A stretch of DNA of 64,000 bases, from contig NZ_VYPZ01000002.1 in the NCBI RefSeq assembly GCF_008710155.1, forward strand, positions 372,001-436,000. The letters run 5' to 3'. How positions within the stretch are numbered: position 1 is the stretch's first letter; each line of letters starts with the position of its first letter. Under the pieces are notes generated by a model. The model did no database searches, had not been told where the DNA came from, and saw only the letters and a program-made list of their open reading frames with translations. Source of the stretch: Sphingobium limneticum (lineage in GTDB: Bacteria; Pseudomonadota; Alphaproteobacteria; Sphingomonadales; Sphingomonadaceae). The position numbers and the translations under genes are program-made. This document shows, piece after piece, positions 43,343 to 52,535 of the stretch.

Positions 43343-44446
43343 ATGGATATTCGCGCCGCCATCGTCGAAGCATCGGACCGGCCCATGGTCATTCGCCCCC
43401 TCACCATCGACGCGCCCCGTGCCGGCGAACTGCTGGTCCGCCTGGTCGCCACCGGCGTCTGCCATACCGATGCGACCATGTGGCAACAGGGCGTCCCCGT
43501 CCCCCAACCGGTGGTGCTGGGCCATGAAGGTGCCGGGATCGTCGAACAGGTGGGCGAAGGCGTGACCGACATCTGTCCGGGCGATCCCGTCGTCATGAGC
43601 TATAATAGCTGTGGCACCTGTCCAACTTGCTGTTCGGACCATAGCAGCTATTGCCACGACTTCTTCCCGCGCAATTTCTTCGGCACCCGCCCGGACGGCA
43701 GCAGCGCGCTGAAGGCGCAGGATGGCAGGCCGGTCTTCGCCAACATCTTCGGCCAATCCTCCTTCGCGACCCATGCCATCTGCCATGTCCGCAATGCGGT
43801 GGTGGTGCCGCGCGACCTGGACCTGCGCATCGCCGGGCCACTGGGTTGCGGCATATTGACTGGCGCCGGCGCGGTGATGAACGCGCTGAAGGTGCAGCCG
43901 GGACAGAGCGTCGTCATACTGGGCGCCGGATCTGTCGGCTTGTCGGCGATCATGGCGGCCAAGGTCGTCGGTGCGGCGTCGATCATCGCCATAGACCTGA
44001 ATCCGGACCGCCTCGCCCTGGCGGCCGAACTGGGCGCGACGCTGACCATCAATGGGCAGAGTGAGGATCCGGTCGCGCGCGTGTTGGAAACGATCCCAAC
44101 CGGCGTCGATTTCGCCATCGACTGCACCGGTTTGCCGGCCGTCATCCAGCAAGGCATCGCCATGCTGGGCGTGCGCGGCACCTGCGGCATCGTCGGCGCA
44201 GCCGCGCCGGGCACGATGGTCCAGGCCGATGTGTCGCACATCATGAGCGGGGGCCGCACGATCCGTGGTATCGTGGAGGGAGACGCCGATCCCAAAAGCT
44301 TCATCCCGCATCTGGTGGCGCTGCATCGGGCCGGGCAATTCCCCTTCGACCGGCTGATCCGCTTCTATCCGTTCGACGCGATCAACGATGCTTTTCACGA
44401 TGCCGAAAGCGGCGCCGCAATCAAGCCGGTATTGCTGTTCGACTGA
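43343..44446 (+). CDS. Zinc-dependent alcohol dehydrogenase (benzyl-alcohol type)
   Basis: A 367-residue medium-chain dehydrogenase. Catalytic zinc ligands are Cys40 and GHE at 60-62; structural cysteines are Cys90/93/96/104 in NSCGTCPTCCSDHSSYC; the NAD site is ILGAGSVGLSAIMAAKV. The wording is closest to aryl/benzyl alcohol dehydrogenases, which oxidise primary alcohols to aldehydes. AGGAAGAGGA precedes the ATG at 43343; the upstream ATG at 43307 overlaps the operator. It is divergent from the TBDR gene and likely co-regulated with it. Confidence 0.88.
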   Translation: MDIRAAIVEASDRPMVIRPLTIDAPRAGELLVRLVATGVCHTDATMWQQGVPVPQPVVLGHEGAGIVEQVGEGVTDICPGDPVVMSYNSCGTCPTCCSDHSSYCHDFFPRNFFGTRPDGSSALKAQDGRPVFANIFGQSSFATHAICHVRNAVVVPRDLDLRIAGPLGCGILTGAGAVMNALKVQPGQSVVILGAGSVGLSAIMAAKVVGAASIIAIDLNPDRLALAAELGATLTINGQSEDPVARVLETIPTGVDFAIDCTGLPAVIQQGIAMLGVRGTCGIVGAAAPGTMVQADVSHIMSGGRTIRGIVEGDADPKSFIPHLVALHRAGQFPFDRLIRFYPFDAINDAFHDAESGAAIKPVLLFD

Positions 44447-44638
44447 CATATCGGGCGCCCTGTCAGTCGAGTCATTCGGCTGGTCGCACAGGCCATGCGG
44501 CTGGACGTTTCCGATACGAAAATCGGATGACCATTAGACCATGGTCGAACTTCGCTCCGCGACGGACCGGACGGTAAGAGTTCATTAGCCGCAAAATCAT
44601 CCATGGGTTCCAGTGCCTCACAGCAAGGACCGAAACCC

Positions 44639-45112
44639 ATGGCCCGTACATTGATTACCGCTTTAATTGCCGCTGCGGCCGTCGGCACGCCGGCAGTCGC
44701 TGCTCAGGGACCGTTGCAGGTCGCCTCCAAGATTTTCGTCGAACAACGTGCCCTCGACAAGGCGGGCGCCGTCAGCACTTCATTGGCCCCGGCCACGCGC
44801 GCGGTGCCGGGCGACCATGTCGTCTTCGTGCTGGCCTATCGCAACACGGGCGCCCAGCCCTTGTCCGACATCGTCCTCGACAATCCCGTCCCCGGCGCGA
44901 TCACCTATCGCGCGCCCGGCGCCGGATCGGCCGCGCCGCTCCTGTCGGTGGACGGCAAGACCTACGGCCCGCTCGCCCAGCTGCGCGTGCCGACGGCCGG
45001 CGGCAACAGCCGCGCGGCCACATCCAATGACGTCCGCCATATTCGCTGGCGCATCGCGACCGTCCCTGCCGGAGGACAGGGTCAGCTCGCCTTCAAGGCT
45101 GTCCTCAAGTGA
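44639..45112 (+). CDS. Exported single-DUF11-type protein
   Basis: A 157-residue protein with a clear signal peptide (cleaved near AVAAQ) and one DUF11-like beta-sandwich: PGDHVVFVLAYRNTGAQPLS, then DIVLDNPVPGAITYRAPGAG. Such modules are found in surface and adhesion proteins. AAGGA precedes the ATG at 44639. It is the first of four consecutive genes for DUF11-type exported proteins and is separated from the next by 53 bases. Confidence 0.78.
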   Translation: MARTLITALIAAAAVGTPAVAAQGPLQVASKIFVEQRALDKAGAVSTSLAPATRAVPGDHVVFVLAYRNTGAQPLSDIVLDNPVPGAITYRAPGAGSAAPLLSVDGKTYGPLAQLRVPTAGGNSRAATSNDVRHIRWRIATVPAGGQGQLAFKAVLK

Positions 45113-45165
45113 TCGCTCCCCCGGGCGTTCGCGCGCATGACCCTCAAGCAACAGGAACTCACATA

Positions 45166-46290
45166 ATGATGTCTCGCTCACTGCGGCTGATGCTGCTGGG
45201 CGGCGCCGCCATGGTTGCGACCGGCACGGCGCATGCCCAATCCGGATCGACGGCCACCGCCGCCGGCACGGAAGTCTCGAATACCGCCACCGTCACCTAT
45301 ACCGTCAATGGCGCTTCGCAGACCACCACATCCAACACCGCCAAGTTCGTGGTCGACCGCAAGGTCGATTTCACCGTCATCACCGACCAGACCGGCGCCA
45401 CGCAGGTCAATCTGAGCCAGCAGGCGGCGGTCACCAAGTTCAAGGTGACCAACCATACCAACGGCATCCAGGATTTCTGGCTCGACCCCGACCAGACGAC
45501 CCTGTCCGTCGGCATCCTGACCGGCACCGACGATTTCGATATTTCGTCGATGAAGGTCTTCGTCGATAGCAATAATAACGGCGTCTATGACGCGGATGTC
45601 GATACCCAGACCTATATCGACGAACTGGCGCCCGAAGCGTCGGTCGCGGTGTTCATCGTGGGCAACATCCCCTCGACCGTGGGCATTCATGAAGCACAGG
45701 TATCGCTGCATGTCATCGCGGCGGCCGGCGGCGCATCGGGCACGAAGGGCGCGATCCTGATCCCGACCGACCTCAGCCTCGGCAATGCCGACAATGTCGT
45801 CGATATCGTGTTCGCGGACGACGACAGCGACGGCCTGCTCAATCTGGGCGACGTCGCGCGCAATGGTCAGGGTCGCGCTTATGCGTCCTATGTCATCGGC
45901 ACCCAGAATGTGGCGTTGAACGTGACCAAATCCGCGCTCGTCCTGTCGGATGGCGTGAACCTGGTCAATCCCAAGGCGTTGCCGGGCGCGACGGTGCAAT
46001 ATTGCCTGCTCGTGCATAACGGAACCGCTTTGACCGGTGCGAACGGCGTCGTTCTGACCGATATCGTGCCGACGAACACGACCTATGTGCCGGGTTCGAT
46101 CAGCGTCGGGCTGCCGGGCGGTACCTGCGTCCTTCTTGGGACGACCGAGGATGACGATGCCGACGATGCAGCCGAAATCGACGGCTATACCGCCAACTAT
46201 AATACGGGAACGAAAACCGTGACCGCCAATGTCGGCACCGTCGCGGGGCTTGCTTCAGTGGCCGTCGCCTTCAAAGTGACGATCAACTAA
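45166..46290 (+). CDS. Exported DUF11-type protein with Ca-binding-like loops
   Basis: A 374-residue protein with a signal peptide (cleaved near GTAHAQ). The mature N terminus has the pattern VSNTATVTYTVNG ... SNTAKFVVDRKVDF, shared with the 1660-residue protein encoded next. Two acidic loops resemble calcium-binding dockerin/TSP3 repeats: DSNNNGVYDADVD (about residues 133-145) and DDDSDGLLNLGDV (about 217-229). A C-terminal DUF11 module (PGATVQYCLLVHNGT ... VVLTDIVPTNTTYVPGS) follows. AGGAA precedes the ATG at 45166; ATG at 45169 is equally possible. Calcium binding is inferred. Confidence 0.8.
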   Translation: MMSRSLRLMLLGGAAMVATGTAHAQSGSTATAAGTEVSNTATVTYTVNGASQTTTSNTAKFVVDRKVDFTVITDQTGATQVNLSQQAAVTKFKVTNHTNGIQDFWLDPDQTTLSVGILTGTDDFDISSMKVFVDSNNNGVYDADVDTQTYIDELAPEASVAVFIVGNIPSTVGIHEAQVSLHVIAAAGGASGTKGAILIPTDLSLGNADNVVDIVFADDDSDGLLNLGDVARNGQGRAYASYVIGTQNVALNVTKSALVLSDGVNLVNPKALPGATVQYCLLVHNGTALTGANGVVLTDIVPTNTTYVPGSISVGLPGGTCVLLGTTEDDDADDAAEIDGYTANYNTGTKTVTANVGTVAGLASVAVAFKVTIN

Positions 46291-46356
46291 CTCCCTCCAC
46301 AGCAAAGGAAAAAACCACGTCGTGCGCCTTAACCCGCGCGCGCCGAAAGGAAACCT

Positions 46357-49300
46357 ATGCCTAAAATCCGCGCCTTTGCCAGCCTGACAGCTGCCCTTAT
46401 GGGCCTTGCCGCCGTGATCCCGGTCACGGCGCAGGGGCAGACGCGTGTCACCAATACAGCGACGCTGACCTGGCAGGAACCGACCGGTCCGGTCAGCGTC
46501 GATTCCAATACCGTAACCTTTGATGTCGAAGGCCGCGCCAAGCGCCCGACCCGGTTGAGCTTTCGCCTGCTCCCGATCGGTTACGACATGTCTGGCGCCA
46601 CATGCCAGACCAGTCCCAATATCGCTTTCACCCCCGCACCCGTCGATGCCGCCGATCTTGCGCGCGCTCCGGTGGCGGAGCGTGTCAATCCGGCCAGTGC
46701 CTTCATCATCGTTCTCGACAATCCTGGGGGCAATCGCGACCCCGGTGTCCGGGAAACGGCCTGGATCAACGCCGGCAGCCAATTTCTGTCCTATCGCATG
46801 CCCCTGCTCGAAACCGGCCCGGACACGGGCGTATTCGCAGGCGGCCTGCCCGAAACCGGGGTCGATCCCAGCATCGACCCGTGCGATCCCACCTTGCAGC
46901 GCAATGCGCATGTCTTCGTCAGCTTCGACGAGGACGAGTATAGCTACGGGTCCAACTTCTCGCTGCTGATCGACCCGACCGGCTATGTGTTCGATTCGCA
47001 AACCGGCGCGCTGGTCGATGGCGCGACCGTGACGCTGCTGGATGAAAATGACCAGCCAGCCAAGGTGTTTGGCGACGATGGTACCAGCGCCTATCCCTCC
47101 ACCGTCGTCAGCGGTGGCAGCGTCACCGACGCCAGTGGCCGCCTCTACAAATTTCCGCAGGGCAATTATCGCTTTCCGCTGACCGCGCCGGGCCGCTATC
47201 ATCTGCGCGTCACGCCGCCGAGCCATTATGTCGCTCCATCGACCCGCAGCCGGGCGGATCTGGAGGCTCTGCGCGGGCCGTTCAATCAGCCTTTCATCCT
47301 CAACGAAGCCTCTTTCGCCGGCATTTTCGTGCTGTCGGATCCCGAACCTTTCTTTGCCGACATCCCGCTCGACCGGATCGGCGACACCCATTTGCTGCTG
47401 ACCAAGACGGCTTCGGTGCGCGAGGCGTCTCCCGGCGATTTCATCCAATATCTGGTCCGGGTCGACAATCGTTCGGACAATGACGCCAGCGGCATCCACC
47501 TGACCGACATTCTGCCGCCCGGCCTGCGCTACGAGCGCGGATCGTCGCGCGGTGCGGAAGAACCTGTGGTCGCAACCGATGGCCGCACGCTGGACTTCAG
47601 CGTGCCCACCTTGCCCGCCGGCAAGACGGCGGAGGTGCGCTATGTCGTGTCCGTCGCCCCCGGTGCGCCGCGTGGCGAAGCGCTCAACCGCGTGCTCGCC
47701 TCCGGTTCGGCCGGCTCGACCAGTAACGAGGCCGCCGCTTCCGTGCGGATCGGCGCGCTGCTCTTCACCGACGGCTTCACCATCGTCGGCCGCGTGACCG
47801 AAGGCGACTGCAACAGCCCCGCCAGCGGCCGCAAGGGCGTGCCCGGCATCCGTATCCTGATGGAAGATGGCAGCTATGTCGTCACCGACAAGGATGGCCT
47901 CTATCATTTCGAGGGCGTGCGCAACGGCCGCCACGTCGTGCAACTCGACAGCGCCAGCCTGCCCGCCAGCCATGCGCCGTCGCTGTGCGACGCCGACACC
48001 CGCCAGGCCGGCAGCGCCATCTCCCGCTTCGTCGAAAGCGATGGCGGCCTGCTGAAGCGCGTGGATTTCCAGCTGCGCCTGACCGGCATCGCCGCCGCCA
48101 GCACGGCAGACGCCCTGCCGGTCGCGCCTGATGCTGGCGAAGCTGCCGGCAACCGCGAATGGTTGACCGGGCAGGATGCCGGCATCGCCCTGCTGTTCCC
48201 GGCCCAGGGTTACAACCCCCGCTCGCCATCCACCCGCGTCGTCGTCCAGCATCATGCCGGGCAGAAGGTCGCGCTGCGCCTGAACGGCACATTGGTCGAT
48301 GCGCTGGCCTATGACACGACCGATACGGATGGCGACATCGCCATCGCCAAATGGTCGGGCATCGGCCTGGAACCCGGCGACAATGCGCTGGAAGCCACGG
48401 TGATGAACGAAAACGGGACCGTCGCGCAGACGCTGCACGGCACGGTCCATTATTCCGGCCCGGCCGCCAATGCGGTGCTGGTTCCCGAAGCCGGCAAGCT
48501 GGCCGCCGACGGCCTGACCAGCCCGATCCTGGCCTTCCGCCTGACCGATCGGACCGGCCGCCCGGTGCGCGACGGCACCACCGTGCCCGTCACCATCGAT
48601 CAGCCCTACAGCATCGCGGTCGATGCCACCGTCGCGGGCGCCCGCCCCGGCGACCGGATCGGCCGCAACAGCGGCACCGCGCTGGTGATCGGCGACGAAG
48701 GCATCGCCTATATGGCGCTGCAACCCACGACCCAGGCCGGCGCGCTGCGCGCCACCGTGACCCTGACCGACGACCGGCAGCAGCGCGTGATCGAACTGCG
48801 CAGCCGCCTGACCGCCGTCGCGCGCGACTGGACCGTGGTGGGCTTCGGATCGGGCACGATCGGCTATGATACGCTGCGCAAGCGGTCCGCGCGCCTGCCT
48901 GCCTCCAGCCGCAACAGCCTGATCACCGACGGCCAGCTGGCGCTCTATGCCAAGGGCCGGATCAAGGGCAGCTGGCTGATGACGATCGCCTATGACAGCG
49001 ACCGCCAATATGACCGGTCGCGCGGGCTGCTGGGCCAGATCGACCCGGACCGCTATTACACCGTCTATGGCGATGCCACCCGTCAGGGCCAGGATGCGCC
49101 CACTGCCCGCAAACTCTATCTGCGGCTGGAGCGGCAGGATTTCAGCGCCCTGTTCGGCGATTTCGAAACCGGCATGACCCAGACGCAGCTGACCCGCTAC
49201 AGCCGCACGCTGAACGGGATGAAGGCCGATTTTGCCAATGATCGCCTCAGCTTCACCGCCTTTGCCGCCAACAGCGACGACCTGCATGCCCGCGACGAAA

Positions 49301-51339
49301 TCCAGGGCAATGGCCTGACCGGCCCCTATCGCCTGTCGGGTCGCGACATCGTGCCGAACAGCGACAAGCTGAGCATCGAGGTGCGCGACCGCCTGCGCCC
49401 CGAGCGCATCCTGTCCTCGACGCCGCTGACCCGCCATATCGACTATGATATCGACGCGACCATCGGCACGATCCGCTTCCGCGAACCGGTGCTGGGCCGC
49501 GATGCCGCCAACAACCCGGTCTTCATCGTCGTCGACTATGAAACCTACGGCAAGGGCAAGAAGCTGACCGCCGGCGGCCGTGCCGCGATCAAATTCGCCA
49601 AGGGCAAGGCCGAAGTCGGCGTGTCGGCGATCAAGGACAACAGCCATGGCAACGGCCTGCTGCTGGGCGCGGACCTGAGCGCACGCCTCACCGACACGAC
49701 CCAGCTGCGCGCAGAAGTCGCCGCCGGCAGCCGCGATGGCCTGTCCGACGGCCGCGCCTATCTGGCGGAGGTCGAACATCACAGCAAGGGCGCCGACATA
49801 TTGGCCTATGCCCGCCAGCAGGACGATGCATTCGGTTTGGGCCAGCAGAATCTGGTAGAGGCCGGTACGCGCCGCGTCGGTTTCGACGGCCGGGTGCAGA
49901 TCGCCGACAAATGGGCCGCCACCGCTTCTGCCTGGTATCAGGACCAGTTGATCGGCGCAGGCAGCCGCGTCGCGGGTGAAGCGCGCATCGAATATCGCCG
50001 CGAGCGTGGCACGCTGTTCGCCGGCACTCAGTTCGCGATGGATCGCGGCATCGACGGCAAGGACCGCGACAGCCGCCTGCTGACGCTGGGCGGGACGCAG
50101 GCGATGCTGGGGGGCAAGCTGACCCTGACCGCCCAGACCCAGTTCGCGCCCGGCGGCGACAAGGACAGCGTCGACTTCCCCGCCCGCCAGCAGCTGATCG
50201 CCGCCTGGCGCGTGAAGCCCGGCATCCGCCTGATCGGCGGCTATGAAATCGCGCAGGGTGCCGATTTTACCGCCCACACCGCGCAGATCGGTTTCGACGT
50301 TCAGCCGTGGAAGGGCGCCAAGGTCACGACCGCCATCAACAACCAGACGTCGGGCGAAAATGGCGGCCGCCTGTTCGCCAATTACGGCCTGATCCAGTCG
50401 CTGCCGATCAGCGAGCGCTGGACCATCGACGCGACCTTCGACGCCAGCACCACGGTGCGCGGCAAGATCCCCGCCGGCGGCGTGGTTCAGCCATTCCAGA
50501 CCAGCGGTTCCGGCAGCGTCGGTGGCGCGCTGGGCAGCCTTTACGGCAATGACGGTGACTATAAGGCTGTAACGCTGGGCGCCAATTATCGTGCGGACCT
50601 CTGGTCCTGGAACGGCCGGGTCGAATATCGCAAGTCCGACCAGAACAGCCGCTTCAACATCACCACCAACGTCGTGCGTGCGCTGGGCGAGGGCAAGACG
50701 CTGGCCGGCACCGTCCGCTATTCCACGCTGGGCCAGGCCACCGGCGCGCAAGCGAAGAGCCTGACCAGCTCGGTCGCGCTCGCCTGGCGCCCGCTCGATA
50801 GCCATTGGTCGCTGCTGGAACGTTTCGAACTACGCAAGGAAAGCGCGGATTCGGGCATCACCGGCGGCAATGTGCTGGGCGTGCCGGCGGGCAATGGCGT
50901 TGGCCAGCGCACGCTGCGCCTGATCAACAACCTGGCCGTCAACTATCGCACCGGGCCGGAAGGCGCCCGCCACGCGGTCGAGGCGACCGTCTATTATGGC
51001 GCCAAATGGGTACGCGGCAGCTATGGTGCGGACGATTATGCCGGCTATATCGACGTGACCGGTTTCGACCTGCGCATGGACCTGGGCAAGCGGTTCGACG
51101 TCGGCGTGCAGGGGTCGGTGCAACATGCCTGGAACCGGGGCGCCTTCGCCTTCAGCGGCGGACCGTCGGCCGGCGTCTCGCCCGCACCGAACGTATGGAT
51201 CAGCGCAGGCTATAATATCGCCGGCTATCGCGACCGCGATTTCGAGGATGATCGCTATACCCGTCGCGGTCCCTATGTCACGATGCGCATGAAGTTCGAT
51301 CGCGGCACCGTTGCCGGCCTGCTTGGAAAGGGTCGCTGA
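46357..51339 (+). CDS. Giant DUF11/Cna-B-like protein with predicted outer-membrane barrel
   Basis: A 1660-residue exported protein. After the signal peptide comes the VTNTATLTWQ ... SNTVTFDVEGR module shared with the preceding protein, then a long N-terminal region with Asp-rich turns. A DUF11 domain starts near residue 342 (PGDFIQYLVRVDNRSDNDAS, TDILPPGLRYERG). A Cna-B/SdrD-like domain starts near 474 (IVGRVTEGDC ... VTDKDGLYHFEGVRNGRH), followed by Ig-like modules. From about residue 825 to the end, alternating aromatic/polar strands with short turns suggest a large beta-barrel (for example FSALFGDFETGMTQTQL, GPYVTMRMKF near the C terminus). A surface adhesin or anchoring platform is the best guess. 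The stop overlaps the next gene by one base. Confidence 0.82.
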   Translation: MPKIRAFASLTAALMGLAAVIPVTAQGQTRVTNTATLTWQEPTGPVSVDSNTVTFDVEGRAKRPTRLSFRLLPIGYDMSGATCQTSPNIAFTPAPVDAADLARAPVAERVNPASAFIIVLDNPGGNRDPGVRETAWINAGSQFLSYRMPLLETGPDTGVFAGGLPETGVDPSIDPCDPTLQRNAHVFVSFDEDEYSYGSNFSLLIDPTGYVFDSQTGALVDGATVTLLDENDQPAKVFGDDGTSAYPSTVVSGGSVTDASGRLYKFPQGNYRFPLTAPGRYHLRVTPPSHYVAPSTRSRADLEALRGPFNQPFILNEASFAGIFVLSDPEPFFADIPLDRIGDTHLLLTKTASVREASPGDFIQYLVRVDNRSDNDASGIHLTDILPPGLRYERGSSRGAEEPVVATDGRTLDFSVPTLPAGKTAEVRYVVSVAPGAPRGEALNRVLASGSAGSTSNEAAASVRIGALLFTDGFTIVGRVTEGDCNSPASGRKGVPGIRILMEDGSYVVTDKDGLYHFEGVRNGRHVVQLDSASLPASHAPSLCDADTRQAGSAISRFVESDGGLLKRVDFQLRLTGIAAASTADALPVAPDAGEAAGNREWLTGQDAGIALLFPAQGYNPRSPSTRVVVQHHAGQKVALRLNGTLVDALAYDTTDTDGDIAIAKWSGIGLEPGDNALEATVMNENGTVAQTLHGTVHYSGPAANAVLVPEAGKLAADGLTSPILAFRLTDRTGRPVRDGTTVPVTIDQPYSIAVDATVAGARPGDRIGRNSGTALVIGDEGIAYMALQPTTQAGALRATVTLTDDRQQRVIELRSRLTAVARDWTVVGFGSGTIGYDTLRKRSARLPASSRNSLITDGQLALYAKGRIKGSWLMTIAYDSDRQYDRSRGLLGQIDPDRYYTVYGDATRQGQDAPTARKLYLRLERQDFSALFGDFETGMTQTQLTRYSRTLNGMKADFANDRLSFTAFAANSDDLHARDEIQGNGLTGPYRLSGRDIVPNSDKLSIEVRDRLRPERILSSTPLTRHIDYDIDATIGTIRFREPVLGRDAANNPVFIVVDYETYGKGKKLTAGGRAAIKFAKGKAEVGVSAIKDNSHGNGLLLGADLSARLTDTTQLRAEVAAGSRDGLSDGRAYLAEVEHHSKGADILAYARQQDDAFGLGQQNLVEAGTRRVGFDGRVQIADKWAATASAWYQDQLIGAGSRVAGEARIEYRRERGTLFAGTQFAMDRGIDGKDRDSRLLTLGGTQAMLGGKLTLTAQTQFAPGGDKDSVDFPARQQLIAAWRVKPGIRLIGGYEIAQGADFTAHTAQIGFDVQPWKGAKVTTAINNQTSGENGGRLFANYGLIQSLPISERWTIDATFDASTTVRGKIPAGGVVQPFQTSGSGSVGGALGSLYGNDGDYKAVTLGANYRADLWSWNGRVEYRKSDQNSRFNITTNVVRALGEGKTLAGTVRYSTLGQATGAQAKSLTSSVALAWRPLDSHWSLLERFELRKESADSGITGGNVLGVPAGNGVGQRTLRLINNLAVNYRTGPEGARHAVEATVYYGAKWVRGSYGADDYAGYIDVTGFDLRMDLGKRFDVGVQGSVQHAWNRGAFAFSGGPSAGVSPAPNVWISAGYNIAGYRDRDFEDDRYTRRGPYVTMRMKFDRGTVAGLLGKGR

Positions 51340-51860
51340 TGCGCAAATCAACCCTTATCCTTTCCCTGCTGGCCATGCTGCCCACCGCGGCGCTGGCCGA
51401 TCCGATCACCGCCACCAAATCGGTGGCCATGGTGTCCGATCCGATGGGGAATCTGATCCCGCGTGCCATTCCCGGCGCGGTGCTGGATTATACGGCCACG
51501 CTCGCCAACCCCCTCGCCAATGCCGGCAAGACGGTGCGCGGCATCGCGTTCGAGGATCAGTTGCCCGCCAACGTCATCCTGCGCGTCAGCGATCTGGGCG
51601 TCGGCGGCAGCGGGCCGGTGATCTTCACCAATGGCGCGATCGTTCTGGGCGTCGGCGACAGCGGCCTGACCTACACATTCACCAACCTGGCCAGCGCGTC
51701 CGACGGGATCGAATTTTCCAACGGCACCAGCTGGACCTACATCCCGGTGCCCGACGCGGACGGCTATGACGCCAATGTCCGCGCCATCCGCGTCAAACCC
51801 GTGACCAATTTCAAGGCGGGCGGTTCCTTCACGGTCCGCTTTCGCGTCAAGCTGCGCTGA
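51339..51860 (+). CDS. Small exported DUF11-type protein
   Basis: A 173-residue protein with signal peptide (cleaved near AALA) and one DUF11-like module (PGAVLDYTATLANPLANAGK, GIAFEDQLPANVILRV). It shares the general plan of the first protein of the operon (44639). The ATG lies in the TGATG overlap with the giant gene, so its synthesis is coupled to that protein and it may be a subunit or cap of it. Confidence 0.78.
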   Translation: MRKSTLILSLLAMLPTAALADPITATKSVAMVSDPMGNLIPRAIPGAVLDYTATLANPLANAGKTVRGIAFEDQLPANVILRVSDLGVGGSGPVIFTNGAIVLGVGDSGLTYTFTNLASASDGIEFSNGTSWTYIPVPDADGYDANVRAIRVKPVTNFKAGGSFTVRFRVKLR

Positions 51861-51872
51861 ACAGGAGTAACC

Positions 51873-52532
51873 ATGCCCCACGGACTGGAACCGGCATCGC
51901 CGACGCCGATCCTGACGATGCTGCCGGAACTGACCGACGACCTGCCGTTCAATCCCATGGAGCGGCGACAGGATTGGCGGGCGGCCACCGTCTTCACCAT
52001 CGGCAAGATCAGCTTTGCAGGGCGCAGCCTGCCCTGCATGGTTCGCGACCTGTCCGATGGCGGCATGCGCATCCAGATGCCCTTTCCTCCCGCGCCCGGC
52101 ACGCGCGTGCTGATCGAGATGCGCGGGCTGGACCCCCGGCTCGCCCGCATCTGCTGGATGTCCGGGCATGAGGCCGGACTGATGTTCGACCTGCGCTGCA
52201 ATCCGGCAGACATCTTCGCCGCGCGCAGCAACAAGCAAGGGCGGGTCGCGCGCCAGCCCCGCTTCGCGTTCCGCCGACAGGCTGTGCTGCTGATGGGAGA
52301 CATGCCGATCCCGACGCAGATCGAAAATATCTCCGTCGGCGGGGCGCGGCTGACCCTGCCTGTTCCGACCGAGCGCGGAAAGCCCGGCATACTCGACCTC
52401 ACATTGGGTGATCGTCAGGGGGTGGCTGGCGAAATCTGCTGGGTGCGGGAGGATAGCTGCGGTTTCCGCTTCGTCCAGCCGGTCAGCAGCATCGCCCTGG
52501 CCGGGATGCTGGATGCGCCCGACCTGGTCTGA
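51873..52532 (+). CDS. Tandem PilZ-domain protein
   Basis: A 219-residue cytoplasmic protein with two PilZ-like halves: RRQDWRAATVF ... MVRDLSDGGMRIQMP, and RQPRFAFRRQAVLL ... IENISVGGARLTLP. The first half keeps the D-x-S-x-x-G motif of c-di-GMP binding (DLSDGG) with an RR pair before it; the second has NISVGG, a common variant. It is therefore a likely c-di-GMP effector. GGAG is placed before the ATG at 51873, and the gap to the DUF11 gene is only 12 bases, so it probably belongs to the surface-protein operon. Convergent with the Hpt gene. Confidence 0.85.
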   Translation: MPHGLEPASPTPILTMLPELTDDLPFNPMERRQDWRAATVFTIGKISFAGRSLPCMVRDLSDGGMRIQMPFPPAPGTRVLIEMRGLDPRLARICWMSGHEAGLMFDLRCNPADIFAARSNKQGRVARQPRFAFRRQAVLLMGDMPIPTQIENISVGGARLTLPVPTERGKPGILDLTLGDRQGVAGEICWVREDSCGFRFVQPVSSIALAGMLDAPDLV

Positions 52533-52535
52533 CCG

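Noticed and set aside
46255..50805. A 1516-codon open frame on the minus strand opposite the giant DUF11 gene
   Set aside because: It mirrors the codon structure of the plus-strand gene, has no signal peptide or domain, and its composition is that of antisense GC-rich frames.
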